From Bacteroidota bacterium (lineage in GTDB: Bacteria > Bacteroidota > Bacteroidia > Bacteroidales > Dysgonomonadaceae), in assembly GCA_023388315.1 (NCBI GenBank), contig JAEWGM010000016.1, forward strand, positions 1 to 57,960: a stretch of 57,960 nt of DNA, in the 5' to 3' direction. Positions 15,159 to 24,326 of this stretch are shown piece after piece. The notes beneath the pieces were generated by a model. It saw only the letters and a program-made list of their open reading frames with translations, had not been told where the DNA came from and did not search any database. The stretch's first letter is position 1. Every line of letters starts with the position of its first letter. The position numbers were made by a program, and so were the translations under genes.

Positions 15159-17441
15159 TTATCTGTTCCAGAACCTTCCTTCTTTCACGGCGTTTACAAA
15201 ATCATCGGGTGAGCCGTTTTCCACAATTCCTTCGGAAGAGGTGAAGTCGTTGCCCATTACATTTTTGATGAAGTCGACTGCTGCTCCGTTGCCCGCGATG
15301 GGTTTAAAATGGAAATACGTATCTCTCACGAATTCTTTATATGCCGGGTCGGCATTCATTTTCTCGAACATTTCATCCGTTCCATCGGGGATGGCCAGTG
15401 CGTCAAACAATACGCATGCGGTGGTTAGCACTGTGTCGTCCACGCCCAATTCTTTGCCTTTTTTGTCTTTGACGGTGCCGAAATGTGCTGCCACCACTTT
15501 CACCATAGCGCCCTCGCTATCGAGTTTTTTCTTGAGGGCTTTCACCTGATCGCCGTCCACGCCGTTGTGGCATAGAATGGCGATTTGGCGAGTGCGGATA
15601 CTGTCTTTTTTGTCGTTTCTGAGAATACTCAACGCGGGCGATTCTTTCAGTTTGGGTTTCTTGAAAACGGTTTCGTATTCTTTTGGTTTTGCATCGGGAC
15701 TGTGCTGCATGTTTTCGGGCTTTCCTTTGGGAACTTCCAAACCTAATTTGCCTGCTACATACTTGCCCAGCGCTTTGTCAACCTGATTAATCATTTTCAG
15801 CACATTGCGCCTCACTTCCACGCGTTTTACCTTGCCCAACTCAAAACTAAACGCGTCGGCAATGTGTTGTTGCTCTACTTCGTTTTGGCTATTGTAGAAA
15901 AGGATGGCCTGCGAGTAGTGGTCGAGGAAACTTTGGCTTCTTGCCCTTACTTTGTGCGCGTCAATTCTCTCGCGATGGCTGGTGAAACCACCCTCTTTTT
16001 TCGATGATTGCAGCGGGCTGTTATCGCTGATGGTGTTGGGATGATAATTGGTTTCATCCACATCAATGGCCATGCGGTGCATTCCGTCGCGTTGGTTATT
16101 CACCACCGGAACCACTGGCCGGTTGATGGGAATTTCGTGGAAGTTGGGGCCGCCCAAACGCGAAATTTGCGTGTCGGTGTACGAAAACAGGCGTCCTTGC
16201 AGGAGCGGGTCGTTGGTGAAATCGATACCGGGAACAATGTGTCCGGGGTGGAACGCTATTTGTTCGGTTTCGGCAAAGAAATTGTCGGGGTTGCGGTTCA
16301 GCGTCATTCGTCCCACAATTTGCACGGGCACTAATTCTTCGGGAATGAGTTTGGTGGGATCCAGCAAATCGAAATCGAATTTAAACTCATCTTCTTCGGG
16401 CACAATTTGCACGCCCAAATCCCATTCGGGGAACTCGCCTGCCTGGATGGCATCCCAGAGGTCTCTGCGATGGAAATCGGGGTCTTTGCCCGATATTTTT
16501 TGATTCTCGTCCCACACCAACGAGTGCATTCCCAGCGTGGGTTTCCAATGGAATTTCACGAAAAACGATTCGTCCTTTTCATTGATAAACCGAAACGTGT
16601 GCGTGCCAAAGCCCTCAATCATGCGCAAGCTGCGCGGGATGCAGCGGTCGCTCATCAGCCAGAAAACGGCATGGAATGTTTCGGGCGAGGTAGATACGAA
16701 GTCCCAAAACGTATCGTGCGCCGAAGCCGCTTGCGGTATTTCGTTGCGTGGCTCGGGTTTAACGGCGTGGATAAAATCGGGGAATTTAATGGCATCGTGA
16801 ATAAAAAACGGTGCGATATTGTTTCCCACCAAATCGAAATTTCCTTCTTCGGTGTAAAATTTCACGGCAAAACCGCGCGCGTCGCGGGTCATATCGGTGG
16901 AGCCGCGGCCGCCTTGTACGGTTGAAATGCGCGCGAAAACGGAGGTCTCTTTTCCTTTTTCCGAAAGGAACTTGGCTTTTGTGAATTGTGGAATGGGGTT
17001 AGTTACTTTAAAAACGCCGTGGGCGCCTGAGCCGCGGGCGTGAACGATTCTTTCGGGTATGCGTTCGTGGTCGAAATGCGTAATTTTCTCACGCATAATA
17101 AAATCCTCCAACAACGATGGACCCCGTTCACCGGCTCTCAGCGTGTTGCTGTCGTCGTTGATTTTTACTCCTTGGTTGGTGGTCATTCTTTGGCCGTATC
17201 CGCCGGCTTTATTCATTGCCAAGTCTTTTTGTTTTTGGCTTTCGGGCGTGGAAGGGCGCGTTTCTTGCGACACTTTTTTGTCGGCTTCGCTCATTTCCAC
17301 TTTGCTGGGGTCTTTCAATTCAATTTTAGAAACTTTTGCCGGTTCGGCGCCTTTTCCCGGAATGGTTGGATTTCCGGATTTTTTTGGGTTCGATTTCTTT
17401 TGTTGAGCATTTTTAGTTTGCTCCTGCTTTTTTTCTTTCAT
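15159..17441 (-). CDS. katE: Large-subunit (clade 2, HPII-type) catalase
   Basis: 760 residues. Heme enzyme disproportionating hydrogen peroxide in the cytoplasm. The active-site histidine is H134 in RIVHARGSGAHG, the distal asparagine is in LVGNN, and the heme-ligand tyrosine lies in RLFSYTDTQ near residue 421. The long Lys/Pro-rich N-terminal arm and the extra C-terminal DJ-1/GATase-like domain (from about 605, ...RQIAILCHNGVDG) mark the large clade 2 form. It sits upstream of the SRPBCC gene and downstream of a DUF2383 gene, all on the minus strand, inside the stress block. Confidence 0.95.
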   Translation of the reverse strand: MKEKKQEQTKNAQQKKSNPKKSGNPTIPGKGAEPAKVSKIELKDPSKVEMSEADKKVSQETRPSTPESQKQKDLAMNKAGGYGQRMTTNQGVKINDDSNTLRAGERGPSLLEDFIMREKITHFDHERIPERIVHARGSGAHGVFKVTNPIPQFTKAKFLSEKGKETSVFARISTVQGGRGSTDMTRDARGFAVKFYTEEGNFDLVGNNIAPFFIHDAIKFPDFIHAVKPEPRNEIPQAASAHDTFWDFVSTSPETFHAVFWLMSDRCIPRSLRMIEGFGTHTFRFINEKDESFFVKFHWKPTLGMHSLVWDENQKISGKDPDFHRRDLWDAIQAGEFPEWDLGVQIVPEEDEFKFDFDLLDPTKLIPEELVPVQIVGRMTLNRNPDNFFAETEQIAFHPGHIVPGIDFTNDPLLQGRLFSYTDTQISRLGGPNFHEIPINRPVVPVVNNQRDGMHRMAIDVDETNYHPNTISDNSPLQSSKKEGGFTSHRERIDAHKVRARSQSFLDHYSQAILFYNSQNEVEQQHIADAFSFELGKVKRVEVRRNVLKMINQVDKALGKYVAGKLGLEVPKGKPENMQHSPDAKPKEYETVFKKPKLKESPALSILRNDKKDSIRTRQIAILCHNGVDGDQVKALKKKLDSEGAMVKVVAAHFGTVKDKKGKELGVDDTVLTTACVLFDALAIPDGTDEMFEKMNADPAYKEFVRDTYFHFKPIAGNGAAVDFIKNVMGNDFTSSEGIVENGSPDDFVNAVKEGRFWNR

Positions 17442-17470
17442 GGGTTATACGCTTTTGTGTTTTTAAATGA

Positions 17471-17500
17471 AATTAAGGATGAGATGGCTCATCCTTAATT
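17471..17500. promoter_or_regulatory. Perfect hairpin between DUF2383 gene and catalase
   Basis: 13-bp perfect stem (AATTAAGGATGAG / CTCATCCTTAATT) with a 4-base loop, 30 bases before the catalase start and 37 beyond the DUF2383 stop. No long T-run follows in either direction, so it may be an operator or a 5' leader hairpin of the catalase message as well as a weak terminator. Confidence 0.55.
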
Positions 17501-17536
17501 AATTATGCTAAGTTATCTGCATTCTCTTTTTGTGAT

Positions 17537-17989
17537 TTACAGAGAATCTCTCATCGCTTTAATGCGGTCGTGTGAGGCTTTCACGTCGGCTTGCTGGCGA
17601 ATTACCACCGATCTTTGTTCGGGGGTAAGGTGTTCGCATTCCAAGGCTTCGTCGTAAGCTCTCAGCGCGGCGTCTTCGCCGTCTTCGCAATTATCGAGGA
17701 TGGCTTTTCTATCGTTCCCCGAGAAGAACGCTTTCACATCCATCCACGCACGATAAATTTTACCGGTTGCTTTGGTGCCTTCGGCTACTTCTTCGCCCAG
17801 TTTGGCAACTTCGGCAACCAATTCTGAATGAAATTTTCGACTTTGGTCTATTCTTTCTTGGAATATGCCTCTCAGGTCGGCATCTTCTTCTTTCAGTTCA
17901 TCAATAGCTTTTTGGTAGCCTTCAACGCGGTCGTTGTTGATTAATACGAGGTCATTTAATGTTTCAGCTTGTTTTTCTAAATAGTCCAT
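17537..17989 (-). CDS. DUF2383 / PA2169-family four-helix-bundle protein
   Basis: 150 residues, almost wholly helical (MDYLEKQAETLNDLVLINND...). The family is a ferritin-like four-helix bundle of about 150 residues; the activity is unknown and members are often found near stress or catalase genes. I start at ATG 17989; the 17 residues possible upstream are not family-like. Same strand as the catalase gene, 95 bases upstream, so possible co-transcription across the hairpin. Confidence 0.85.
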   Translation of the reverse strand: MDYLEKQAETLNDLVLINNDRVEGYQKAIDELKEEDADLRGIFQERIDQSRKFHSELVAEVAKLGEEVAEGTKATGKIYRAWMDVKAFFSGNDRKAILDNCEDGEDAALRAYDEALECEHLTPEQRSVVIRQQADVKASHDRIKAMRDSL

Positions 17990-18092
17990 AATTATTCTCT
18001 TTTTTAAGTTAAACTTTCGTTCGTGTATATAGTAGAACAAATGATACTTTTTTATTGTTCTATTTGAGAATACTAATTAAACATAAATTGAA

Positions 18093-19292
18093 ATGAAACT
18101 ACGCACGCCCGAAGCTTTTTGGTTGTTGAAAAACGGAATATTAAACAGTTACCCCTCTTTAGAAGAAAATATCCGATGCGATATTGCGGTTATTGGCGCC
18201 GGAATTACCGGTTCTCTCATCAGCCATGCATTGCTGAAAGCCGGTTACGATACGGTGGTATTGGATAAGCGCGATGTGGGCACGGGAAGTTCCTCAGCCA
18301 CAACATCTATGTTGCAATACGAAATCGACACGCCTATGACGAAACTTTCGGAAATGATTGGCGAAGAAGGCGCGGTGCTATGCTACAAAGCGGGGATTGA
18401 TTCGATAAATATTTTGGCCGATCTGATTAAAAAAGAAAAGTTGGATGCCGGTTTCGAGTTAAAAGAATCGCTGCAAGTGGCGCATAACCAGAGCGCGGTT
18501 AAAGACTTAGAAAAGGAATATTTGATGCGTAAAAAGTACGGCTTCAAAGTGCAGTGGCTCACATCCGAAGAAATAGAAAAACGATACAAAATGGATTCTC
18601 ATCCGGGAATTCTTTCCAAAAACGGCGCCTCGCTGGATGCTTTTCAATTTGCTCACGAATTGTTTCACACAAACAGCCGGCGCGGATTGCGCATATTTGA
18701 CCACACCCCAATTAAGAAAATAAATTATGGCAACAGAGTAGAAATTGTTACCGATGAAGGATACAGAGTCATTTGCAAACGCGTTGTGTTTTGCACCGGC
18801 TTTGAAACCTTGAGCATGTTTAAGAAAAAATACGCCGATATTGTGAGCACTTTCGCCTGTGTGAGCGAGCAGAATTTCAACTTATACGATGAATTGAAAG
18901 ATACCTTAATTTGGGACACGGCCGACCCCTATATTTATATGCGCACCACCGATGACAAACGGCTTTTGGTGGGAGGTGAAGACATCCCGTTTAAAAATGC
19001 CAACATTCGCGACCGAGTAAAAAACCGCAAAGCGGAGAACCTGATTGAGAAATTGCACACCCTTTTTCCGAGCCTTTATTTTAAGGAAGATTACAATTGG
19101 GCGGGCGCTTTTGGCGTAACCAAAGACGGTTTGCCATACATTGGCGAGCACCCCGATTTTATGAACGCCGTGTTTGTGTTGGGCTTGGGTGGAAACGGAA
19201 TCACATTCTCTGTGCAGGGAATGGACTTGGTGCTGAAAATTTTGGCGCGAGAATACGATCCGCTTATCTATTATTACCGGTTTAACAGATAA
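18093..19292 (+). CDS. FAD-dependent oxidoreductase, D-amino-acid-oxidase (DAO) family
   Basis: 399 residues. The FAD Rossmann motif is VIGAGITG (about 33-40), followed by DKRDVGTGSSSATTSMLQYE, typical of the glycine oxidase/DadA-like group. A second FAD region (NGASLDAFQFAHEL) and the C-terminal GLPYIGE...GLGGNGITF motif complete the DAO fold. Some relatives carry a C-terminal Rieske domain; this one does not. Substrate unknown. It is transcribed away from the DUF2383 gene and converges on queC with only 3 bases between stops. Confidence 0.85.
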   Translation: MKLRTPEAFWLLKNGILNSYPSLEENIRCDIAVIGAGITGSLISHALLKAGYDTVVLDKRDVGTGSSSATTSMLQYEIDTPMTKLSEMIGEEGAVLCYKAGIDSINILADLIKKEKLDAGFELKESLQVAHNQSAVKDLEKEYLMRKKYGFKVQWLTSEEIEKRYKMDSHPGILSKNGASLDAFQFAHELFHTNSRRGLRIFDHTPIKKINYGNRVEIVTDEGYRVICKRVVFCTGFETLSMFKKKYADIVSTFACVSEQNFNLYDELKDTLIWDTADPYIYMRTTDDKRLLVGGEDIPFKNANIRDRVKNRKAENLIEKLHTLFPSLYFKEDYNWAGAFGVTKDGLPYIGEHPDFMNAVFVLGLGGNGITFSVQGMDLVLKILAREYDPLIYYYRFNR

Positions 19293-19295
19293 AAA

Positions 19296-19976
19296 CTATT
19301 CTTTCCGCTCTTTTTCAATGGATTGCAAATATTCGTTCAGTCCTTTTTGGCGAAGCGTGCAAGCCGGGCAATTTCCACAGCCATCGGCAACCACGCCATT
19401 GTAACAAGTGAGCGTTTCGTTTTTCACCAGCTCAAAAACACCCAACTCATCGGCCAATTGCCAAATTTGCTTTTTGTTGCGCCACATCAATGGCGTGTGG
19501 ATTACAAAATGCGCGTCCATCGCTAAATTTAGCGAGGCGTTCAACGAATGCACAAATGTGTCTCTGCAATCGGGGTAGCCGCTGTAATCCGCTTCCGACA
19601 CACCGGTGACTAAGTTTTTAATGTTTTTTGCGTACGCAATGGTGGCGGCAAATGTGAGAAATAACATATTCCGGCCCGGTACAAACGTGTTGGGAAAAGA
19701 ACCGGCTGGTTGTTCGATATCCATTTCAATGGACGCGTCGGTGAGGGAATTAGGCGCCAAGTGCGATATGACGGAGGCGTCAATCACCTCGAAAGGAACT
19801 TCTGCCAAAGCGGCAATCCGCCGGGCATTTTCCACTTCCTGTACGTGCCTTTGCCCGTATGAAAAACACAAGGCTTGCACATTTTTAAAGTATTTTTTTG
19901 CCCAAAAAAGGCAAGTAGTAGAATCTTGTCCGCCGGAAAAAAGCACCAACGCGTTTTCTTTTTTATACGTATCCAT
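19296..19976 (-). CDS. queC: 7-cyano-7-deazaguanine synthase
   Basis: 226 residues. Converts 7-carboxy-7-deazaguanine to preQ0 using ATP and ammonia in the queuosine pathway; QueF (5.7 kb) acts next. The PP-loop ATP pyrophosphatase motif is SGGQDST (14-20). The zinc site is formed by C191, C200, C203 and C206 (CYN...CGNCPAC). SEADYSGYPDCR is the other conserved block. Convergent with the FAD oxidoreductase. No QueD or QueE is visible nearby. Confidence 0.95.
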   Translation of the reverse strand: MDTYKKENALVLFSGGQDSTTCLFWAKKYFKNVQALCFSYGQRHVQEVENARRIAALAEVPFEVIDASVISHLAPNSLTDASIEMDIEQPAGSFPNTFVPGRNMLFLTFAATIAYAKNIKNLVTGVSEADYSGYPDCRDTFVHSLNASLNLAMDAHFVIHTPLMWRNKKQIWQLADELGVFELVKNETLTCYNGVVADGCGNCPACTLRQKGLNEYLQSIEKERKE

Positions 19977-20526
19977 TTTCTCTGTTTTTTATGTGGTGTG
20001 CTGAGTTACACAGAAGAGCCATCGCTATTCGAGTGCAAAATTACGAATTAAAAATTGCGTGAACAACTCTTTTTTAGTAGAGCTCCCTTTTATTTTTATC
20101 ACTTAAATGTGCATTTACAATGAACCTCTTTGGGTTACTTTTGTTATTATGGATGAAAGTTTATTGAAGATGTTTTTTTAACAAAAAAAAGAAGCCGCCC
20201 AAATTTCACAATCAGAACGGCTTAACAATTAAGGTGTCATTTTAAATGACATTTACAAAAGTATATAATTCCTTTCAATTCTTCAACAATTTTATTAAAC
20301 TTTATTAGTATATTTTTTTATTCTTGCCCTCTTGTTCTTGTTAGAAGTTGTTTTTGCTATGGGGATTAAACTTCATATCAGAATTCCATATTTTTTATTT
20401 TCTTTTATCTAAACTCTGTTTCACAGAACATTTTCAATCGGCCATTTGTTCTATTTATGTCTTTAATTGAACAAAAAGGGAAAAACTACACTTATAAAGC
20501 TAAAAATAGATTTAACACAATCAATA
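19977..20526. other. AT-rich intergenic region with an orphan promoter and palindromes
   Basis: 550 bases without a credible gene. TACTTTTG at 20136-20143 matches the -7 box on the plus strand. Just after it are a ten-codon frame (20149-20181), an AAGCCG...CGGCTT pair with 20-base loop, and a 17-base palindrome TGTCATTTTAAATGACA (20235-20251). These may form a short leader or small RNA, but no T-run terminator is present, so I do not call one. Confidence 0.45.
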
Positions 20527-20874
20527 ATGAGTTATAAAATAGGAGATCGGGTGAACGTTGTTGTTCCGGGTTTTTCGCCCACAATGGCACGCATTGACAA
20601 TATTACACAAAGAAACGAACAAACTTTCTATCACATTTCTTTTCAAGAAGAATACTTATACACCATTTGCAGAACCGTTTCTGAACGGGAATTAGAACGA
20701 ATGATTGAAATGTATGAGACAAACAAAGACACTCCGGATTTTTTTATGAGAAAACGCAATTTCGGCGATTTTCAAGGTTCATCCAAAAACGGTAATTCGC
20801 AAAAAGAAGCGGAAATATCTTACAAAGCCGATATTAATTTAACTTCAGGTGGTGATACCATAAAAATTTTATAA
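20527..20874 (+). CDS. Hypothetical protein
   Basis: 115 residues, no signal peptide or membrane helix. The N-terminal half (YKIGDRVNVVVPGFSP...YHISFQEE) reads like a small beta-barrel (SH3/KOW-like) with alternating hydrophobics, and the C-terminal part is Lys/Asn-rich and probably disordered. I do not recognise the family. I start at ATG 20527; an in-frame TTG at 20467 is possible but adds a low-complexity stretch. The next small gene begins 23 bases after its stop and the two share the same direction, so a two-gene transcript is likely. Confidence 0.55.
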   Translation: MSYKIGDRVNVVVPGFSPTMARIDNITQRNEQTFYHISFQEEYLYTICRTVSERELERMIEMYETNKDTPDFFMRKRNFGDFQGSSKNGNSQKEAEISYKADINLTSGGDTIKIL

Positions 20875-20897
20875 CTTTGGAGCAAAAAAGACACGAA

Positions 20898-21242
20898 ATG
20901 GACGATAATATGATGAAAGATAACGTAGAAAGCAATTCCAAAGAAAACAGCTTGGCCAAAGCCATTATTGTTCACTGGAAATGGGATGACAACCGTGTTT
21001 ATCGCGACTTTCTGAATCTCAGGTACGGTGGTTCCGCAGAAACCCAGTACGATTTGGATATGAAGTATCCCGAAGATTCCAATGAAAGCGAAACTGTGGT
21101 TATCCACTCCGAGCAATTGATTTCTTTTTCTGATGAGGAGCGAGTGCAAAAGATTGTTTCGTTGCTCGATAGTGAAACTTGGAAGTGGAATCCCGAAAAA
21201 TACATCGATTTTAGGGCCGAAGTGGAGAAAACACTCAAATAA
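20898..21242 (+). CDS. Hypothetical acidic protein
   Basis: 114 residues from ATG 20898 (MDDNMMKDNVESN), acidic and soluble, with two tryptophan-containing segments (IIVHWKWDD near 26, ETWKWNPEKY near 94). No family recognised. A strong terminator follows 26 bases after the stop, so it ends the small operon with the preceding gene and is transcribed separately from the two-component system. Confidence 0.55.
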   Translation: MDDNMMKDNVESNSKENSLAKAIIVHWKWDDNRVYRDFLNLRYGGSAETQYDLDMKYPEDSNESETVVIHSEQLISFSDEERVQKIVSLLDSETWKWNPEKYIDFRAEVEKTLK

Positions 21243-21267
21243 TCCATTCCGCTCTATAGATGGAAAC

Positions 21268-21312
21268 AAAAAAGTATCCTCGTTGCCTTGCGGCTGCGGG
21301 AATACTTTTTTT
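21268..21312 (+). terminator. Rho-independent terminator
   Basis: AAAAAAGTATCC paired with GAATACTTTTTT (one G-T wobble), then further Ts. It separates the hypothetical genes from the response regulator. Confidence 0.8.
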
Positions 21313-21371
21313 CGTTTTGTGTGAAGCCCGTTTCTTAACAAAAACGTAACAGAAATATAGTATTCATATTG

Positions 21372-21379
21372 TACCTTTG
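21372..21379 (+). promoter_or_regulatory. TACCTTTG -7 box for the two-component operon
   Basis: TAnnTTTG match 31 bases before the response regulator ATG and after the terminator. Confidence 0.55.
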
Positions 21380-21409
21380 TGGGGTTAATTTAAAACAAAT
21401 CAAAATTCT

Positions 21410-22096
21410 ATGGCGGAAAAAATTTTAGTTGTTGATGACGAAAAAGACATTTGCGATATTCTTCAATTTAATTTAGAGAATGATGGTTACGAAGTGGACG
21501 TGGCCCACTCGGGGGAAGAAGCACTGGAGAAAATCAACGACAAGCACAATTTAATCATTTTGGATGTCATGATGGGTGGAATTTCGGGATTTACCATGGC
21601 CGAAACGTTAAGAAAAAACGATAACGCCACGCCCATTATCTTTCTCACGGCCAAAAATACCGAGAACGATATGTTGACAGGTTTCTCATTGGGAGGCGAT
21701 GATTACATTGCAAAGCCCTTTTCCATTAAAGAAGTATTGGCTCGTGTGAAAGCGTTACTGAAGCGTACTTCGGCCTTGAAACTTTCGGGTGGGTCGAAAT
21801 GGAATTATAAGGGATTAATGGTAGATGCCGCCGGCAACCGTGTAACCATTGACAACAACGAAATCTCGCTCACCAAAAAAGAATTTGAAATCTTATCGCT
21901 CTTAATACAATCTTCGCCAAACGTGCTCACACGCAACGAAATTTTAAACAACGTGTGGGGCGATAACGAATTTGTGTTAGACCGCACCGTGGACGTGCAT
22001 ATTACCCGATTGAGAAAAAAACTGGGTGAATACTCCCAACTCATCGTAAACCGCTCCGGTTTTGGATATTATATCGATTTAAAAGACGAAGAGTAA
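21410..22096 (+). CDS. OmpR/PhoB-family response regulator
   Basis: 228 residues. Receiver domain 1-115 with acidic pocket DDE (9-11), phospho-acceptor D52 (LDVMMGG) and the conserved lysine in IAKPFS. C-terminal winged-helix DNA-binding domain from about 130, ending LRKKLG...NRSGFGYYI. It is followed after 9 bases by its sensor kinase. The pair resembles Bacteroidota PhoB/PhoR-like systems, but phosphate sensing cannot be shown here: no pst or phoU gene is in the window. Confidence 0.93.
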   Translation: MAEKILVVDDEKDICDILQFNLENDGYEVDVAHSGEEALEKINDKHNLIILDVMMGGISGFTMAETLRKNDNATPIIFLTAKNTENDMLTGFSLGGDDYIAKPFSIKEVLARVKALLKRTSALKLSGGSKWNYKGLMVDAAGNRVTIDNNEISLTKKEFEILSLLIQSSPNVLTRNEILNNVWGDNEFVLDRTVDVHITRLRKKLGEYSQLIVNRSGFGYYIDLKDEE

Positions 22097-22105
22097 CCAG
22101 CAGCA

Positions 22106-23857
22106 ATGAAGAAAAAAGGCTCTTTCAAGAAACGCATTTTGCTTTCTTTTTCCATTATTATCGCCATTTTTACCATCAGCCTTATCTTTTTTGAAGAAGA
22201 GCAGATAAAAAAAGAACGTACCTACAGCCTTGAAAGAAGCCTTGAAAACAGCGCGGATATCGTTCATTCTTTTTTGGAAACAAACCGCGTGTCCGTTGAC
22301 GATAGCGCGCGAAAAGCGGAAGATATCCTTCAATATTTGCCCAACGAACTTCGGTTGACCATTATTCATGAAAATGGCAAAGTGCTGTTTGACAATCGGT
22401 TGAACGAGAATACAATGGAGAACCACTTCGCGCGCCCCGAAATTAAAAAAACAATTGCTTCGGGTTCAGGCTCTAATATTCGGGTTTCGTCAAGCGATGG
22501 CATTAAATATCTTTATTTCGCCAAAATATACCCCGAAGATTATTTTATTCGGGTGGCACTTCCTTATGACATAGAGGTGGAATCCTTCATTAATTCAGAC
22601 AATACGTTCGCGTTTTTTATCCTGCTTTTCTTCATTATCTGCATCGCGATGATGTTGTACTTTGTCAATCGTTTTACAAGGTCAATCCGCCAGCTAAAGG
22701 AGTTCTCGCTTAAATTGAAAAGCGGGCAGCCCGTGCCGCCATCTTTCGCGTTCAGCGATGATGAAGTGGGGGAGGTGAGTGCCGAAATTGTTGAAAATTA
22801 CAACTTGTTGCAAGATAATCGTCGTAAAGTGTTGTTGGAGAGAGAAAAACTGTTGCAGCATTTTCAATATTCCGAAGAAGGAATTGCCATTTACTCAAAA
22901 GATTGGAAAATAATTTATGCGAATTCGCATTTTATGCAATACTTAAACGAGATTATCGACAAGCCGACGTTGCAGACCGAATATTTTTTCTCAGACCCCA
23001 ATTTCAGCGAATTTACCGATTTTTTGAAAAATGAATCGCGGAAAGAAAACATGTTCGCCAAACGGTTAAACAAAAACGGGAAAAAATACCAGCTACGCAT
23101 TCTCATTTTCGACGACGAAAGTTTTGAATTATACATCAGCGACATCACCAAAGCCGAAAAAACACGTCTGCTGAAACAAGAAATGACCAACAACATCGCG
23201 CACGAATTGCGCACGCCCGTAACCAGCATTCGCGGTTATTTGGAAACGCTCCAATCGATGGATGACAATGACGTGGAACGCCGTAATAACTTTTTGGAAA
23301 GAGCTTATTTTCAATCCATTCGCCTTTCGGAATTGATTCAAGACATCGGTATGCTCACCAAAATTGAAGAAGCCGCCGACCGCTTTGAATTGGAGCCTGT
23401 GCAGATGAAGCGTTTGTTGGACGAACTGGGATCGGATTTAAGAAGCAATTTTCTTGAGAAAAATGTTACGTACACGGTGGATGTAGATGAAAATGTGGTG
23501 GTGTATGGCAGCAGAACACTGCTTTATTCCATTTTCCGCAATTTGGCCGAGAACTCCGTGGCCTATGCCGGGCCGGAAATTGAGGTGTGTGTGCGTTGCT
23601 ATATGGAAAACAACGAAGCCTATTATTTTGAGTTTTACGATACCGGCAAAGGCGTGGAAGAAAAGCATCTGGTGCGGATGTTTGAGCGGTTTTACCGCAT
23701 CAACGAAGGGCGCACCCGCAACACAGGCGGTTCGGGACTTGGCCTTTCCATTGTGAAAAACGCTGTGTTGTTTCACAAAGGCAGCATTGTGGCTAAAAAC
23801 CGCCCCGAAGGCGGGTTATCGTTCTTGCTTACGTTTCCGAAAACATCGTTAAAGTAA
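22106..23857 (+). CDS. Sensor histidine kinase, PhoR-like
   Basis: 583 residues, inner membrane. First helix about 7-27, periplasmic sensor domain to about 165, second helix about 170-190, a HAMP-like linker, a PAS-like domain (about 240-345), then DHp with the phospho-accepting H366 in NIAHELRTP and an ATPase domain with N box (NLAENS), DTGKG and GGSGLGLSIV. All catalytic boxes are intact. It is the partner of the response regulator 9 bases upstream. It converges on the YbjQ-like gene with a 4-base gap and no visible terminator. Confidence 0.92.
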   Translation: MKKKGSFKKRILLSFSIIIAIFTISLIFFEEEQIKKERTYSLERSLENSADIVHSFLETNRVSVDDSARKAEDILQYLPNELRLTIIHENGKVLFDNRLNENTMENHFARPEIKKTIASGSGSNIRVSSSDGIKYLYFAKIYPEDYFIRVALPYDIEVESFINSDNTFAFFILLFFIICIAMMLYFVNRFTRSIRQLKEFSLKLKSGQPVPPSFAFSDDEVGEVSAEIVENYNLLQDNRRKVLLEREKLLQHFQYSEEGIAIYSKDWKIIYANSHFMQYLNEIIDKPTLQTEYFFSDPNFSEFTDFLKNESRKENMFAKRLNKNGKKYQLRILIFDDESFELYISDITKAEKTRLLKQEMTNNIAHELRTPVTSIRGYLETLQSMDDNDVERRNNFLERAYFQSIRLSELIQDIGMLTKIEEAADRFELEPVQMKRLLDELGSDLRSNFLEKNVTYTVDVDENVVVYGSRTLLYSIFRNLAENSVAYAGPEIEVCVRCYMENNEAYYFEFYDTGKGVEEKHLVRMFERFYRINEGRTRNTGGSGLGLSIVKNAVLFHKGSIVAKNRPEGGLSFLLTFPKTSLK

Positions 23858-23861
23858 GGCG

Positions 23862-24182
23862 CTATTCTATTCTCACCGCCGTACCCGATGCCGATACCAT
23901 CATCATACTGCTTCTTTCGCCAATGGTTTCGTAATCCAAATCTACGGCAATAACCGCGTTGGCGCCCAATCGCGCGGCGTTTTCCTCCATTTCGCGTATG
24001 GCAAGTTGTTTAGCCTCGCGCAAAACCTGTTCATATTTTCCTGAGCGTCCGCCCACAATATCGGTGATGGAAGCAAAAAAGTCTTTTACAATGTTGGCGC
24101 CAATGATTGTTTCGCCGGTAACAATGCCGTAATAAGCGCTAATGCGCTTTCCTTCAACGGTGTTGGTTGTTGTGACAAGCAT
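23862..24182 (-). CDS. YbjQ-family (DUF74) heavy-metal-binding-like domain protein
   Basis: 106 residues. The opening TTTNTVEGKRISAYYGIVTGETIIGANIVKDFFA and the ending NAVIAVDLDYETIG...MMMVSASGTAV are the hallmark of this pentamer-forming small protein family. The name is historical; metal binding is not established. I start at ATG 24182 (MLVTTTNTV) because this matches the family N-terminus; the longer frame to 24266 is not conserved. Confidence 0.88.
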   Translation of the reverse strand: MLVTTTNTVEGKRISAYYGIVTGETIIGANIVKDFFASITDIVGGRSGKYEQVLREAKQLAIREMEENAARLGANAVIAVDLDYETIGERSSMMMVSASGTAVRIE

Positions 24183-24287
24183 AATGAATGAGTGTTTGTG
24201 ATCTGTTTTGGCGAAAGATACATAATTCCTTTGCAAACGCAACAAAAAATAAACTCTTTTTTGCATGCAATCTTCTGTTGAACATTG

Positions 24288-24295
24288 TATCTTTG
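24288..24295 (+). promoter_or_regulatory. TATCTTTG -7 box for nfo
   Basis: TAnnTTTG match 31 bases before ATG 24327, with TTTTTTG about 24 bases upstream as a possible -33 element. Confidence 0.6.
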
Positions 24296-24326
24296 TGAAA
24301 ACGAAAACTTAAAAGTCAAAAAATCT

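Noticed and set aside
19977..20100. preQ1 riboswitch before queC
   Set aside because: No preQ1 aptamer pattern seen in the minus-strand leader; the same holds for queF.
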